Shown: piece after piece, positions 7,897-15,916 of the stretch
Layout of the letters: each line of letters opens with the position of its first letter
Position numbering within the stretch: the stretch's first letter is position 1
DNA from: Micromonospora chersina
GTDB lineage: Bacteria > Actinomycetota > Actinomycetes > Mycobacteriales > Micromonosporaceae
Reading direction: 5' to 3'
NCBI RefSeq assembly: GCF_900091475.1
Contig: NZ_FMIB01000002.1
Location: 4,340,001-4,404,000, forward strand
Length of the DNA stretch: 64,000 bases
Translations under genes and position numbers: made by a program
The notes under the pieces: model-generated
The model's input: the letters and a program-made list of their open reading frames with translations, nothing else
What the model was told of the DNA's origin: nothing
The model's database searches: none

Positions 7897-8724
7897 CTAC
7901 CTGCTTGGCGACGCTGCGTCAATGCCCTGAAGATCATCGTGCAGGGACCGCAACGCGGTGACCACCTGCGGCCAGGCGGCCGAGTCCGGTGCGATCAGCC
8001 CGAAATGTTCGCATTCGGGCAGCTCAACCAGCGTGGCGGGACTGCCGGTGGCCCGGGCCGCCGCGACCCAGGAGCGGCTGATGCCGACCGGAACCTGCGC
8101 ATCGAGCGCCCCGTGGATGACTACGGTGGGTGTTCGGGTCGGCACCAACGACGATGGATCGGCCGCCGCGTACCGGTCGGGGAAATCGGCCGGGCCACCG
8201 CCGAGCAGCGCGGCCACCGCACCGGAGTCCAGGTCCAGCCGGTACGCCTCGGCGAGGTCCGCGACCGGCGCCAGGGCCAGCACGGCGCCGACCGTGGACG
8301 GGGCCTGCGCGGCCACGTACAGCGCCAGGTGCCCGCCCGCCGAGTGGCCGACCAGGATCGGTGGGGCGGCCGCCACGAGCCCGGGCAGCGCGGCAGCGGC
8401 CAGCCCCGGCAGCGCCGCCACCCCGGCCAGCACGTCGGTGAGGGTGTGCGGCCAGCCCCCGCCCGGCTGGCCGGTGCGCCGGTACTCGACCTGGGCGACC
8501 GGGTAACCGAGCGCGGCCAGGGCCGCCGCCATCGGACCGGTGTGGGTGCGGTCGTACTCGGCCCGCCAGAAGCCGCCGTGCACCACGACCACCAGCCGCC
8601 GGGGCGGTCCGTCGCCGGCCGGCCGGCGCAGATCGGCACACTGGTCCGGGTGGTCGCCGTAGGCGACTGTGGCGTCCGGCGGCGGGGCCGGCCGGGTCAG
8701 CACGTCGCGCGGGTCTGCGGGCAT
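7897..8724 (-). CDS. Alpha/beta hydrolase (BD-FAE / carboxylesterase-like)
   Basis: A 275-residue cytosolic alpha/beta-hydrolase. VVVHGGFW forms the oxyanion-hole HGG motif, VGHSAGGH carries the nucleophilic serine, HGALDAQVP the acid residue and CEHFGLI the histidine, so the triad is complete. The HGGxW motif is shared with kynurenine formamidase and hormone-sensitive-lipase-like enzymes. The substrate is probably a small ester or amide. The ATG at 8724 sits 7 bases after a -10-like TACCGT on its strand, with no ribosome-binding site, so it is likely leaderless. It is divergent from bpa, and the two promoters are within 70 bases. Confidence 0.82.
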   Translation of the reverse strand: MPADPRDVLTRPAPPPDATVAYGDHPDQCADLRRPAGDGPPRRLVVVVHGGFWRAEYDRTHTGPMAAALAALGYPVAQVEYRRTGQPGGGWPHTLTDVLAGVAALPGLAAAALPGLVAAAPPILVGHSAGGHLALYVAAQAPSTVGAVLALAPVADLAEAYRLDLDSGAVAALLGGGPADFPDRYAAADPSSLVPTRTPTVVIHGALDAQVPVGISRSWVAAARATGSPATLVELPECEHFGLIAPDSAAWPQVVTALRSLHDDLQGIDAASPSR

Positions 8725-8731
8725 GAGGGCG

Positions 8732-8737
8732 ACGGTA
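8732..8737 (-). promoter_or_regulatory. Leaderless-type -10 of the alpha/beta hydrolase gene
   Basis: TACCGT on the minus strand, 7 bases before the ATG at 8724. Confidence 0.45.
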
Positions 8738-8803
8738 GCGCGCCCCGGCCGGGTGGTTCCGCGCCGGCAGCCGGTCCGGGCGCGTGCGCGTGGTGGGGGT
8801 GGG

Positions 8804-8809
8804 TAAAGA
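8804..8809 (+). promoter_or_regulatory. Leaderless-type -10 of bpa
   Basis: TAAAGA(T) lies 7 to 8 bases before the ATG at 8818 in an otherwise GC-rich region. This puts the transcription start on the start codon. Confidence 0.5.
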
Positions 8810-8817
8810 TGGGTCCC

Positions 8818-9399
8818 ATGACCGAAGCGCGCTCCGCCGGACAGGACGACGAACAGGGCAACGATGGCATCCCCGGCACCGTGGTGGTGGTCGGGCCGGA
8901 CGGCCGGCCGGTCGGCACCGTCCAGACCGACGAGGGCCAGGGGGAGGATCCGACCCGCCTGGTCGAGCAGCCCGCCAAGGTGATGCGGATCGGCAGCATG
9001 ATCAAGCAGCTGCTGGAGGAGGTCAAGGCAGCCCCGCTGGACGACGCCAGCCGGCACCGGATGCGCGAGATCCACGAGCGCTCCATCGTCGAGCTGAAGG
9101 AGGGCCTCGCCCCCGAGCTGCGCGAGGAGCTGGAGCGGATCTCACTGCCCTTCACGGAGGACCAGGCGCCCAGCGAGGGTGAGCTGCGGATCGCCCACGC
9201 CCAGCTGGTCGGCTGGCTGGAGGGGCTGTTCCACGGCATCCAGGCCGCGCTGGTCGCCCAGCAGATGGCCGCCCGCGTCCAGCTGGAGCAGATGCGCTCC
9301 GGCCGGCAGGCGCTGCCCAGCGGCCCGGGCGGGGTGCTGCCGGGCATGCCGGGAATGCCGCAGACCAACGAGGGCCACGCCCCCGGCCAGTACCTCTGA
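8818..9399 (+). CDS. bpa: Bacterial proteasome activator Bpa (PafE)
   Basis: A 193-residue ATP-independent activator that forms a ring on the 20S proteasome and opens its gate for unfolded or damaged proteins. The helical core (about residues 60-165, from RIGSMIKQLLEEVKAAPLDD to IQAALVAQQMAARVQLEQM) matches the Bpa/DUF2587 four-helix fold. The C-terminus is GQYL, the HbYX-type proteasome-docking motif found in mycobacterial Bpa. The ATG at 8818 is preferred; an ATG at 8809 would add three residues. It is likely a leaderless transcript. It is convergent with a HAD phosphatase. Proteasome subunit genes are not in this window. Confidence 0.93.
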   Translation: MTEARSAGQDDEQGNDGIPGTVVVVGPDGRPVGTVQTDEGQGEDPTRLVEQPAKVMRIGSMIKQLLEEVKAAPLDDASRHRMREIHERSIVELKEGLAPELREELERISLPFTEDQAPSEGELRIAHAQLVGWLEGLFHGIQAALVAQQMAARVQLEQMRSGRQALPSGPGGVLPGMPGMPQTNEGHAPGQYL

Positions 9400-9416
9400 C
9401 CCACGCCGGCGAACGC

Positions 9417-9442
9417 TGACCGGCCGGGAGACCGGCCGGTCA
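9417..9442. terminator. Bidirectional terminator between bpa and a HAD gene
   Basis: A perfect 11-bp stem, TGACCGGCCGG (9417-9427) with CCGGCCGGTCA (9432-9442), and a 4-base loop. It overlaps the stop codon of the minus-strand HAD gene. Confidence 0.7.
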
Positions 9443-10252
9443 GGCCACCCCGAAGACCTGCTCCAGATACGCGGCCACGCCGTCCTCGGTGTTCGCCCCG
9501 GCCACCTCGTCGGCGATCGCCAGGACGGCCGGGTGCGCGTTGGCGACCGCCACCGCCCGCCCGGCCCAGGTCAGCATCGGCACGTCGTTCGGCATGTCAC
9601 CGAAGGCCAGCACGTCGCGCTCGTCGATGCCGAGCCGCGCCGCGTACCAGGCCAGGCCGGCCGCCTTGGTCACCCCGGCGGCGGAGATCTCCACGAGCCC
9701 GCTGTACGACGAGTGGGTCGCCTCGGCCAGACCCTGGAGGGCGCCGGCCACCACCCGGACGAACACGTCGGGGTCCTGCTCGCCGGCCCGGGCCAGCAGC
9801 TTCACCGCCGGCACGGCGAGCAGTTCCTCCGGCGACTCGATGGCGCGGATCGCGTCGGCGTCGGCGTCCCAGCGCAGCGGGTAGTGCGCCTCGTGCCGCA
9901 TCTGCCGGCTGTCCACGATCTCCACGGCGAAGCTCACGTCCGGCACCGCGGCCCGCAGCCGCCGGGCCACCTCGGCCAGCAGCTCCGGGGCGAGCGGGTC
10001 GGCGCGGAGCACCTTGTCGGCGACCGGGTCGTACACGACGGCGCCGTTCGCGCAGATCGCCGGCAGCGGCTCGGCGAGCTGGTCGTACACGAGCTGGAGC
10101 CAGCGGATGGGACGGCCGGTGACCAGCACTACCGGCGTGCCCGCCGCGGAGATCCGGGCCAGCACCCCCGCGGTGCGCGGGCTGAGCGTCCGGTCGTCCC
10201 GGAGCAGCGTGCCGTCGATGTCGGTCGCGACGAGCCGAGGTGCCTCTCCCAT
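9440..10252 (-). CDS. Cof-type HAD hydrolase (first of tandem pair)
   Basis: A 270-residue haloacid dehalogenase superfamily phosphatase of the Cof/YidA type, acting on sugar phosphates or nucleotide-like substrates in the cytosol. Motif I is ATDIDGTLL (residues 9-17), motif II VLVTGRP, motif III the lysine in VKLL, motif IV GDMPNDVPML; a C2B cap lies between motifs II and III. Start and stop are tightly coupled: its ATG shares a base with the stop of the upstream HAD gene (TGATG). The neighbour is a paralogue with the same layout, so this looks like an old tandem duplication. The substrate cannot be read from sequence. Confidence 0.85.
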   Translation of the reverse strand: MGEAPRLVATDIDGTLLRDDRTLSPRTAGVLARISAAGTPVVLVTGRPIRWLQLVYDQLAEPLPAICANGAVVYDPVADKVLRADPLAPELLAEVARRLRAAVPDVSFAVEIVDSRQMRHEAHYPLRWDADADAIRAIESPEELLAVPAVKLLARAGEQDPDVFVRVVAGALQGLAEATHSSYSGLVEISAAGVTKAAGLAWYAARLGIDERDVLAFGDMPNDVPMLTWAGRAVAVANAHPAVLAIADEVAGANTEDGVAAYLEQVFGVA

Positions 10253-11073
10253 CACCGGGAGAGTAGTCGGTCCAGGTAGACCGCGACGCCGTCGTCGTCG
10301 TTGCGCAGGGTGATCTCGTCGGCCGCGGCGCGCACGTCCGGGTGGGCGTTGGCCACCGCCACCCGGCCCCAGCCGGCCCAGCCGAACATCGGCAGGTCGT
10401 TCGGCTGGTCGCCGAAGACCAGCACCTCGGCCGGGTCGACGCCGAGCCGCTCGGCGACCACGGTGAGCCCGGTGGACTTGTCCACCCCGGGCGGGCAGAT
10501 CTCGACGAAGCCGAGCCCCGCCTGGGTGAGCGTGGCCAGCTCGGCCGGGACGATCCGGCGGGCCACCGCCAGCAGCTCGTCCACGTGGTGGTCGGCGGTG
10601 CGCGCGAACGCCTTGAGCACGTCGCCGGAGAGGCACTCGGCGCGGCTGCGTGCCTCGAACCGGTCCTGGTAGGGCCAGCTCGGGTGGTAGTCGCCCCACA
10701 GCGGCGCGTCGTGCTCGTCGGACGCCTCCACCATCACGGTGAGCGGGCCCACGGCGGCCTCCAGGTCGGCCAGGATGCGGGCCAGCACCGCGCCGGGGAG
10801 GCGTTCGTCACGCAGCACCAGCGGGCCCGCCGGGTCGCTCTGGTCGACCACCCGGCCCCCGCCCGCCATCACCAGGAAGTCGGCGGCGCGGATGTCGTTG
10901 CGGGTCAGCTCGGTGAGGCGCGGCCCCCGGCCGGTGGCGCCGACCACCGGGATCCCCGCGGCCCGCACCCGGTCGAGCACCTCGTGGGTGTACGCGGAGA
11001 CGGTCTCGTCGCTGCGGACGAGCGTGCCGTCGAGGTCGGTGGCGATCAGCTTGGGCAGTCCCGGGCGGGTCAT
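10252..11073 (-). CDS. Cof-type HAD hydrolase (second of tandem pair)
   Basis: A 273-residue HAD phosphatase paralogous to its downstream neighbour. Motif I IATDLDGTLV, motif II VVGATGRGP, motif IV GDQPNDLPMF and a C2B cap are all present. The ATG at 11073 has GGAGGAACC directly ahead, a good ribosome-binding site. It forms a two-gene operon with the downstream HAD gene through a one-base overlap. The tryptophan-rich insertion (GWAGWGRVAVANAHP) near the C-terminus differs from the paralogue. It probably acts on a phosphorylated metabolite. Confidence 0.85.
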   Translation of the reverse strand: MTRPGLPKLIATDLDGTLVRSDETVSAYTHEVLDRVRAAGIPVVGATGRGPRLTELTRNDIRAADFLVMAGGGRVVDQSDPAGPLVLRDERLPGAVLARILADLEAAVGPLTVMVEASDEHDAPLWGDYHPSWPYQDRFEARSRAECLSGDVLKAFARTADHHVDELLAVARRIVPAELATLTQAGLGFVEICPPGVDKSTGLTVVAERLGVDPAEVLVFGDQPNDLPMFGWAGWGRVAVANAHPDVRAAADEITLRNDDDGVAVYLDRLLSR

Positions 11074-11252
11074 GGTTCCTCCTTCGCCCGCCGCCGTCGC
11101 GTCGGCCGTCCAGGTCCTCGGTGCCGCGGCCACCGGACGGCGGGCAGCAACCGTATCTCGCGCAACGGGTCGCAACCATGGCTTTTCGGCGAATCGGACA
11201 CCAACCCGCGGCGGCCGTCCGGTGTCCCGCCACGGCCGGCCGGCGCGGTGGC

Positions 11253-11292
11253 GCGCGGGCGGTCCGGAGGCGACCGGGAGGACCGCCCGCGC
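11253..11292 (-). terminator. Terminator of the membrane-protein gene
   Basis: GCGCGGGCGGTCC (11253-11265) and GGACCGCCCGCGC (11280-11292) give a perfect 13-bp stem with a 14-base loop, five bases past the minus-strand stop codon. Confidence 0.7.
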
Positions 11293-11296
11293 CCGG

Positions 11297-12040
11297 TCAG
11301 CGGGGCGGTTCGGGGCGGGCGAAGGGCGTCGTGGGCTGGACGCTCAGGTCCGCCGGCGCGGGTGGCAGCTCGTCCTCGGTCGCCCGGCGCCGGCCCCGGC
11401 CGGACCGGCTGTCCGCGAACCCGGTGGGCGGCTCCGCCCCGGGCTCGCCGGCCCGGTCGGCCGACTCGGCGCCGGCCCGGCCGGACAGGTGCAATGCGGC
11501 GGCGAGCAGCACGACGGCGAGGAAGGCGGTGACCAGGCCGCGCCCGTGCTCCACCTGCAACCGCTGCTCGGTGGGGAAGAAGAAGTTGCGCCGGGCCAGC
11601 TCCTGGAGCGAGGAGGCGGTCGCGACCAGCATGGCGAGCAGGGCCGCCGCGAGGCCGAGACCGGCGAGCCGGGCGTGCTGCCGGACCGCCGGCGCGCCGC
11701 GCGTCGCCAGGGCCACGGCGACCGCCAGGCCGAGCAGTCCCACCAGGTACGCGACACCGAAGCCGCCGACCTGCGCGGCACCGCTCGGCAGCCGGACCGA
11801 GGTGCTCCCGTCCGGGCCCTCGTTGGGCACGGTCATCACCAGCCACTCGCCGATCAGCGAGGCGACCGCGGCCACCGCGCCGAGACCGGCGAGCACCGGC
11901 GGAAGGCGACGGTCCCGGCCCAGGTCGGCGAGCGAGCGCCCGACCCGGCCCGACCTGGCCGGCTCGGCGTCTCCCCACTCCACGACCGTGGTGCCGTCGG
12001 ACCGGTTTTCCTGCCTGGGGATGGGGAGATCCTGGGACAT
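11297..12040 (-). CDS. Membrane protein of unknown function
   Basis: A 247-residue protein I do not recognise. A charged cytosolic N-terminus (about 45 residues) precedes four likely membrane segments: around residues 47-65 (LAGLGAVAAVASLIGEWLV), 93-112 (GFGVAYLVGLLGLAVAVAL), 120-140 and 168-188 (GLVTAFLAVVLLAAALHLS). An arginine/proline-rich cytosolic tail of about 55 residues follows. The ATG at 12040 has AAGGG seven bases ahead. It is flanked by HAD and osmC genes with no visible functional link. The tail could bind a partner or DNA; this is speculation. Confidence 0.7.
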   Translation of the reverse strand: MSQDLPIPRQENRSDGTTVVEWGDAEPARSGRVGRSLADLGRDRRLPPVLAGLGAVAAVASLIGEWLVMTVPNEGPDGSTSVRLPSGAAQVGGFGVAYLVGLLGLAVAVALATRGAPAVRQHARLAGLGLAAALLAMLVATASSLQELARRNFFFPTEQRLQVEHGRGLVTAFLAVVLLAAALHLSGRAGAESADRAGEPGAEPPTGFADSRSGRGRRRATEDELPPAPADLSVQPTTPFARPEPPR

Positions 12041-12147
12041 GGGCCACCCTTCCCGTACGCGGGGCCTGCGTCGAATCATGACACAGCCGACACCCGGTGA
12101 CGGGTACCGCAAGCGCACAGGCCGGTGCGGGGCGGGCCGCTTTCGGT

Positions 12148-12153
12148 TAGCGT
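12148..12153 (+). promoter_or_regulatory. Leaderless-type -10 of osmC
   Basis: TAGCGT ends 7 bases before the ATG at 12161; there is no ribosome-binding site. Confidence 0.45.
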
Positions 12154-12160
12154 CGGTGCC

Positions 12161-12589
12161 ATGCCTATCCGTACCGCTTCCGCTCGTTGGCAGGGCAACC
12201 TCACCGAGGGGTCCGGCACCGTCCGCACCGGCAAGGGCGGCCTGACCGGTAACTACTCCTTCAAGTCCCGCTTCGAGGAGGGCGAGGGCACCAACCCCGA
12301 GGAGCTGATCGGCGCCGCGCACGCCAGCTGCTTCTCGATGGCCCTCTCCAAGCAGCTCGCCGACGCGGGCGCCACCGACACGTCGGTGGAGACCACCGCC
12401 AAGGTCCACTTCGACAAGACCGACGCGGGCATGACCGTGACCCGGATCGACCTGGAGACCGTCGGCCAGGCTCCGAGCCTGGACGAGGCCCAGTTCACCA
12501 AGCTGGCCGAGGCGGCCAAGGAGAACTGCCCGATCTCGCGGCTGCTCTCCCCGGGCGCGCAGATCACGCTCAACGCCCGCCTGGCCTGA
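12161..12589 (+). CDS. osmC: OsmC family peroxiredoxin
   Basis: A 142-residue thiol peroxidase of the OsmC/Ohr superfamily that reduces organic and inorganic peroxides with two reactive cysteines. Cys57 in AAHASCFSMALS and Cys123 in KENCPISRLL are the peroxidatic and resolving residues. The TNPEELIGAAH segment marks the OsmC rather than the Ohr branch. It acts in the cytosol as a homodimer. The ATG at 12161 is chosen; an upstream GTG at 12125 would prepend non-conserved residues. It is probably transcribed as a leaderless mRNA and is followed by a strong hairpin terminator. Confidence 0.9.
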   Translation: MPIRTASARWQGNLTEGSGTVRTGKGGLTGNYSFKSRFEEGEGTNPEELIGAAHASCFSMALSKQLADAGATDTSVETTAKVHFDKTDAGMTVTRIDLETVGQAPSLDEAQFTKLAEAAKENCPISRLLSPGAQITLNARLA

Positions 12590-12599
12590 CCACGCGCGA

Positions 12600-12635
12600 C
12601 ACGGCGAGGGTGCCCCGTCGGGCACCCTTGCCGTG
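12600..12635 (+). terminator. Terminator downstream of osmC
   Basis: A long stem from CACGGCGAGGGTGCC to GGCACCCTTGCCGTG with one mismatch and a 6-base centre. It lies 10 bases after the osmC stop. Confidence 0.7.
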
Positions 12636-12669
12636 CTGCGTGCCGATCGTGAAGGGGTGACCGGGCGGC

Positions 12670-13020
12670 GTGGCCGTGCAGATGACCCGGGAGCGGTTCG
12701 AGGAGCTCGTCGGCGAGGCGCTCGACGAGGTGCCCGAGGAACTGCTCGGGCTGATGAGCAACGTGGTCATCCTGGTCGAGGACGACCCGCCGCCCGGCGA
12801 GGACCTGCTCGGGCTCTACGAGGGGCACGCGCTCACGTCGCGGGGCTGGGACTACGCCGGCGTGCTGCCCGACCGCATCCTCATCTTCCGGAACCCCATC
12901 CTGGCGATCTGCGACACCGAGGACGACGTCGTGGACGAGGTGGCGGTGACCGTGGTGCACGAGATCGCCCACCACTTCGGCATCGACGACGACCGGCTGC
13001 ACGCCCTCGGCTGGGGCTGA
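12670..13020 (+). CDS. Minimal zincin-type metallopeptidase family protein
   Basis: A 116-residue protein with the zinc-binding motif HEIAHHFG (His97, Glu98, His101, then an acidic residue in GIDDDRLH). This matches the small actinobacterial metallopeptidase family (DUF1025, acidic zincins). The N-terminal part carries the family EELVGEALDEVPEEL. Whether these proteins are active peptidases is not established. There is no signal peptide, so it is likely cytosolic. The start is GTG at 12670, with no strong ribosome-binding site. It stands alone between the osmC terminator and the AIM24 gene. Confidence 0.85.
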   Translation: MAVQMTRERFEELVGEALDEVPEELLGLMSNVVILVEDDPPPGEDLLGLYEGHALTSRGWDYAGVLPDRILIFRNPILAICDTEDDVVDEVAVTVVHEIAHHFGIDDDRLHALGWG

Positions 13021-13114
13021 CCGGGCCCGCGTCGCGCCCCGCTCGGCCGATCCCCGCTGTTGCGCGGGTCCCCTAACCTCCGGTGCAGGCACACCCCGAT
13101 GCAGGAGGAAACCC

Positions 13115-13837
13115 ATGCGCAGCGCGCTGTTCTCCGCGGAGAACCTTGAGAAGGAGTCCCAGCAGCCGGGCATGCGGCTGCAGAACTCCAAGATGCTGAA
13201 GATCGAGCTGAACGGCGAGGCGATGGCCCGGGTGGGGTCCATGGTCGCGTACCAGGGTCAGGTGCAGTTCCAGGCGCTCGGCTCCGGCGGCATCGGCAAG
13301 TTCATCAAGCAGCGGCTCACCGGTGAGGGTGTGCCGCTGATGAAGCTGACCGGCCGCGGCGACGTCTTCCTGGCCGAGCTGGCCAAGGACGTGCACATCA
13401 TCGACCTGGAGCCCGGCGACGCCCTGTCGATCAACGGCTCCAGCGTGCTGGCCTTCGACTCCACCCTCCAGTACGACATCAAGATGGTCGGCGGCGCCGG
13501 GATGGCATCCTCGTCCGGCCTGTTCAACTGCGTCTTCACCGGCTACGGCCGGATCGCGATCACCACCAAGGGCACCCCGGTCGTGCTCAACGTCGACCAG
13601 CCCACCTACGTCGACCCGCAGGCCGCGGTCTGCTGGTCGGCCAACCTCCAGACCGGCTACCACCGGGCCGAGCAGCTCGGCCTCGGCACGCTGCTCGGCC
13701 GCAGCACCGGCGAGGCGTTCACGATGAGCTTCGCCGGGCAGGGCTTCGTCGTGGTCCAGCCCTCGGAGGAGCCTCCGGTGCAGGGCAGCGGCGCTCAGCA
13801 GCAGCAGGGCGGCCTGCTCGGCGGCCTGCTGCAGTGA
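13115..13837 (+). CDS. AIM24 family protein
   Basis: A 240-residue protein of the AIM24/TIGR00266 family, which has a trimeric beta-helix-like fold and is related to the mitochondrial biogenesis factor AIM24. Features are NSKMLKIELNGEAMARVGSMVAYQG near the N-terminus, glycine-rich turns, GMASSSGLFNCVFTGYGRIAI in the middle and a glutamine/glycine-rich tail (QQQQGGLLGGLLQ). There is no signal peptide or membrane helix. The function in bacteria is unknown. The ATG at 13115 is well supported by AGGAGG five bases ahead. The gene is monocistronic, ended by a terminator shared with pheA. Confidence 0.88.
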   Translation: MRSALFSAENLEKESQQPGMRLQNSKMLKIELNGEAMARVGSMVAYQGQVQFQALGSGGIGKFIKQRLTGEGVPLMKLTGRGDVFLAELAKDVHIIDLEPGDALSINGSSVLAFDSTLQYDIKMVGGAGMASSSGLFNCVFTGYGRIAITTKGTPVVLNVDQPTYVDPQAAVCWSANLQTGYHRAEQLGLGTLLGRSTGEAFTMSFAGQGFVVVQPSEEPPVQGSGAQQQQGGLLGGLLQ

Positions 13838-13849
13838 CAGTCCGGTGCG

Positions 13850-13873
13850 CGGGGCGCCCGCTCGGGCGCCCCG
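13850..13873. terminator. Bidirectional terminator between AIM24 and pheA
   Basis: CGGGGCGCCC (13850-13859) and GGGCGCCCCG (13864-13873) form a perfect 10-bp stem with a 4-base loop between convergent genes. Confidence 0.8.
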
Positions 13874-13880
13874 CCCACCG

Positions 13881-14837
13881 TCAGTTCAGCTCGCCGGCGC
13901 GCAGCCGGGACAGCCAGGCCGCCGCGTCCGCATAGTCGGCGTCGGAGAGGCCGGCCGGCGCGGGGACCGGCCGGTCGCTCGCCGCCGGGTTCCAGCGGTG
14001 TCGGGGGTACGAGCCGAGGAAGCGCACGTCGGCGCAGACCCGGCGCAGCCCCTGCAACGCCTCGCCGAGGCGTACGTCGGCGACGTGCCCGGTGCAGTCG
14101 AGGAAGAACACGTACCGGCCGAGCGCCTCGCCGGTCGGGCGGGACTCGATCCGGCTCAGGTTCACCCCGCGGGTGGCGAACTCCGTGAGCACCGACAGCA
14201 GCGCGCCGACCCGGTCGTGCGCGATGTAGACCGCCAGCGAGGTGACGTCGTCGCCGGTCGGCGGCGGGGGCGGGCCGGGGCGGGAGACCAGCGCGAACCG
14301 GGTCACCGCGTCCGGGTGGTCGGCGATCTTGTCGGCGAGCACGGTCAGCCGGTGCCGGGTGGCGCCGATCGGGGCGCAGATGGCGGCGTCGTACTCGCCG
14401 CTCGCGGCGCCCGCCGCGGCGGCGCCGTTGGACAGCACGTCGACAACTGTGGCGTCGGGCAGGTGGTCGCGGAGCCAGCCCCGGCACTGGGTGGACGCCT
14501 GCGGGTGGGCGGCCACGCCGCGCACGTCGGCCAGCGCGATCCCGGTGCGGGCGGCGAGCACGAACTCGACCGGCAGGATCACCTCGCGGGTGATCACCAG
14601 AGGCTCCCCCTCGGCCAGCTCGTCCAGGGTCACCCCGACCGCGCCCCCGATGGAGTTCTCCAGCGGCACGAGCGCCGCGTCCGCCTCCCCGGCCCGTACG
14701 GCGTCCAGCGCCTCGCCCACGCTGCGCGCCGGCGTGCGGTCACCCCGTTCGGCGGCGGGGACGGTGCGCAGCGCCTGCTCGGCGAAGGTGCCCTCGGGAC
14801 CCAGGTAGACGAAGCGGGTCGGCGGTGTTCCCGGCAT
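13881..14837 (-). CDS. pheA: Prephenate dehydratase
   Basis: Converts prephenate to phenylpyruvate in phenylalanine synthesis. The 318-residue monofunctional enzyme has the periplasmic-binding-like catalytic domain (residues 7-185, with VPLENSIGGAVG, HPQASTQCRGWL and the conserved TRF at 179-181). A C-terminal ACT domain (about 200-280) with ESRPTG at 231-236 is the phenylalanine-binding allosteric site. There is no fused chorismate mutase. The ATG at 14837 lies 7 bases after a TAGTCT -10, so the mRNA is probably leaderless. The promoter lies in the 3' end of the neighbouring lipoprotein gene. Confidence 0.95.
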   Translation of the reverse strand: MPGTPPTRFVYLGPEGTFAEQALRTVPAAERGDRTPARSVGEALDAVRAGEADAALVPLENSIGGAVGVTLDELAEGEPLVITREVILPVEFVLAARTGIALADVRGVAAHPQASTQCRGWLRDHLPDATVVDVLSNGAAAAGAASGEYDAAICAPIGATRHRLTVLADKIADHPDAVTRFALVSRPGPPPPPTGDDVTSLAVYIAHDRVGALLSVLTEFATRGVNLSRIESRPTGEALGRYVFFLDCTGHVADVRLGEALQGLRRVCADVRFLGSYPRHRWNPAASDRPVPAPAGLSDADYADAAAWLSRLRAGELN

Positions 14838-14844
14838 GTCGACC

Positions 14845-14850
14845 AGACTA
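14845..14850 (-). promoter_or_regulatory. Leaderless-type -10 of pheA
   Basis: TAGTCT on the minus strand, with 7 bases between it and the pheA ATG. It overlaps the stop codon region of the upstream lipoprotein gene. Confidence 0.5.
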
Positions 14851-15369
14851 CGCACCCGGGGTGCCGTCGCAGGCCAGGGTCCGGATGCCGGACGGGGCGG
14901 TGGCGCGTACCTCCACGCCGCACACGTCCGTGCCGGCGGTCACCAGCTCCAGCGCGGTGGGCCGCCCCCGGGTGACCACCTGGAGCTCCTCGTGCCCGCT
15001 CACCGCCAGCACCGTGTACTGCCAGTCCTCCGCGCAGAGCGGCCCGGTCCGCACGGTGACCCGGACGTCCCGGGGCAGCACCCGCGCCGCACCGCGCAGC
15101 AGGGCGACCACGCGGTCGCCGGAGGGGCCGGACCGGCAGGGCGTGGCGGTCAGGTCCGGCATCGGCACTGTGCGGGCCGGCCGGGTCGGGGTCAGCGGTG
15201 CGGGCGGCGTCGGGCTGGAGGTGGGGGTGGCGGAGGCGGTCGGCGCGATTGTCGCGGACGCGGTGGGGTGGCGCAGCTCGGGCGGCGCCCCGCAGCCGGC
15301 GAGGGCGAGCAGGGCGGCCAGCGCCACCGGGAGGTGTCGGCGGGCGGGGCGGGGCGGGGTGCAGGGCAC
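14848..15369 (-). CDS. Putative lipoprotein
   Basis: A 173-residue protein with a basic start (RPARRHLPVALAALLALAGC) whose lipobox LAGC predicts lipid attachment at Cys26 on the outer membrane face. A threonine/proline/serine-rich linker (about residues 35-70) leads to a small domain of about 100 residues with three cysteines (CRSGPSGDRV, LCAEDWQYTV, DVCGVEV). I do not recognise the family. The start is GTG at 15369. It is co-directional with pheA and its end overlaps the pheA promoter. Exposure outside the membrane is well supported; the function is unknown. Confidence 0.75.
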   Translation of the reverse strand: MPCTPPRPARRHLPVALAALLALAGCGAPPELRHPTASATIAPTASATPTSSPTPPAPLTPTRPARTVPMPDLTATPCRSGPSGDRVVALLRGAARVLPRDVRVTVRTGPLCAEDWQYTVLAVSGHEELQVVTRGRPTALELVTAGTDVCGVEVRATAPSGIRTLACDGTPGA

Positions 15370-15451
15370 GGTGCGATCCTCGGCATCGAGGGACGTCGTC
15401 GTGGCCGGTCGGCCGAGCCCATCGTAGGAGGATCACCCGATCGGGTGAAGG

Positions 15452-15841
15452 TCACTTGTGGACCCGGTGCCCGGCGCGCTCCAGCGCGCTTGTCGCCTCG
15501 GCCAGCCGCACGGTGGGCACCAGCACGTGGTCGGTGTCGTACGTGGAGAAGGCCACCACGTCGACCCGGGCCCGGGTGAGCGGGTCGACCAGGGCGGCGA
15601 GGGTGCCGGTGACCACCGCGTCCAGCGGGCCGACCAGCCGCAGGCAGCGCCACTCGGTCTCGACGTCCGCCCCGGCGGGCACCCGCTCGGCGGGGCAGAT
15701 CACCGAGACGCCGTCGGCGGTCCAGCTCACCGTCACCACGTCGCGCCCGGCAAGCCCGCCCCAGAGCCGTGGGGACAGCACGGTGCCGGCCGGCAGGCGG
15801 CACACGGCGTACTCGCCCGGCAACAGAGCGACATCGAGCAT
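15452..15841 (-). CDS. ACT domain-containing protein (CASTOR/aspartokinase-like)
   Basis: A 129-residue protein made of two ACT-like halves: residues about 1-60 (MLDVALLPGEYAVCRL then VVTVSWTADGVSVIC) and about 65-125 (WRCLRLVGPLDAVVTG, then ARVDVVAFSTYDTDHVLV). The second half resembles the aspartokinase C-terminal regulatory unit. Such stand-alone ACT proteins are thought to bind amino acids. It is cytosolic. The ATG at 15841 follows a TAGGGT -10 by six bases. The pheA gene lies two genes downstream, but no common promoter is evident. The ligand is unknown. Confidence 0.8.
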   Translation of the reverse strand: MLDVALLPGEYAVCRLPAGTVLSPRLWGGLAGRDVVTVSWTADGVSVICPAERVPAGADVETEWRCLRLVGPLDAVVTGTLAALVDPLTRARVDVVAFSTYDTDHVLVPTVRLAEATSALERAGHRVHK

Positions 15842-15847
15842 GAGGGC

Positions 15848-15853
15848 ACCCTA
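15848..15853 (-). promoter_or_regulatory. Leaderless-type -10 of the ACT-domain gene
   Basis: TAGGGT on the minus strand, 6 bases before the ATG at 15841. Confidence 0.45.
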
Positions 15854-15916
15854 CGGCCTCGGCGCGTCCGGGCCCCAGCACCGGCCGGTGCGGCGATCGC
15901 CACACGTCGTCGCAGG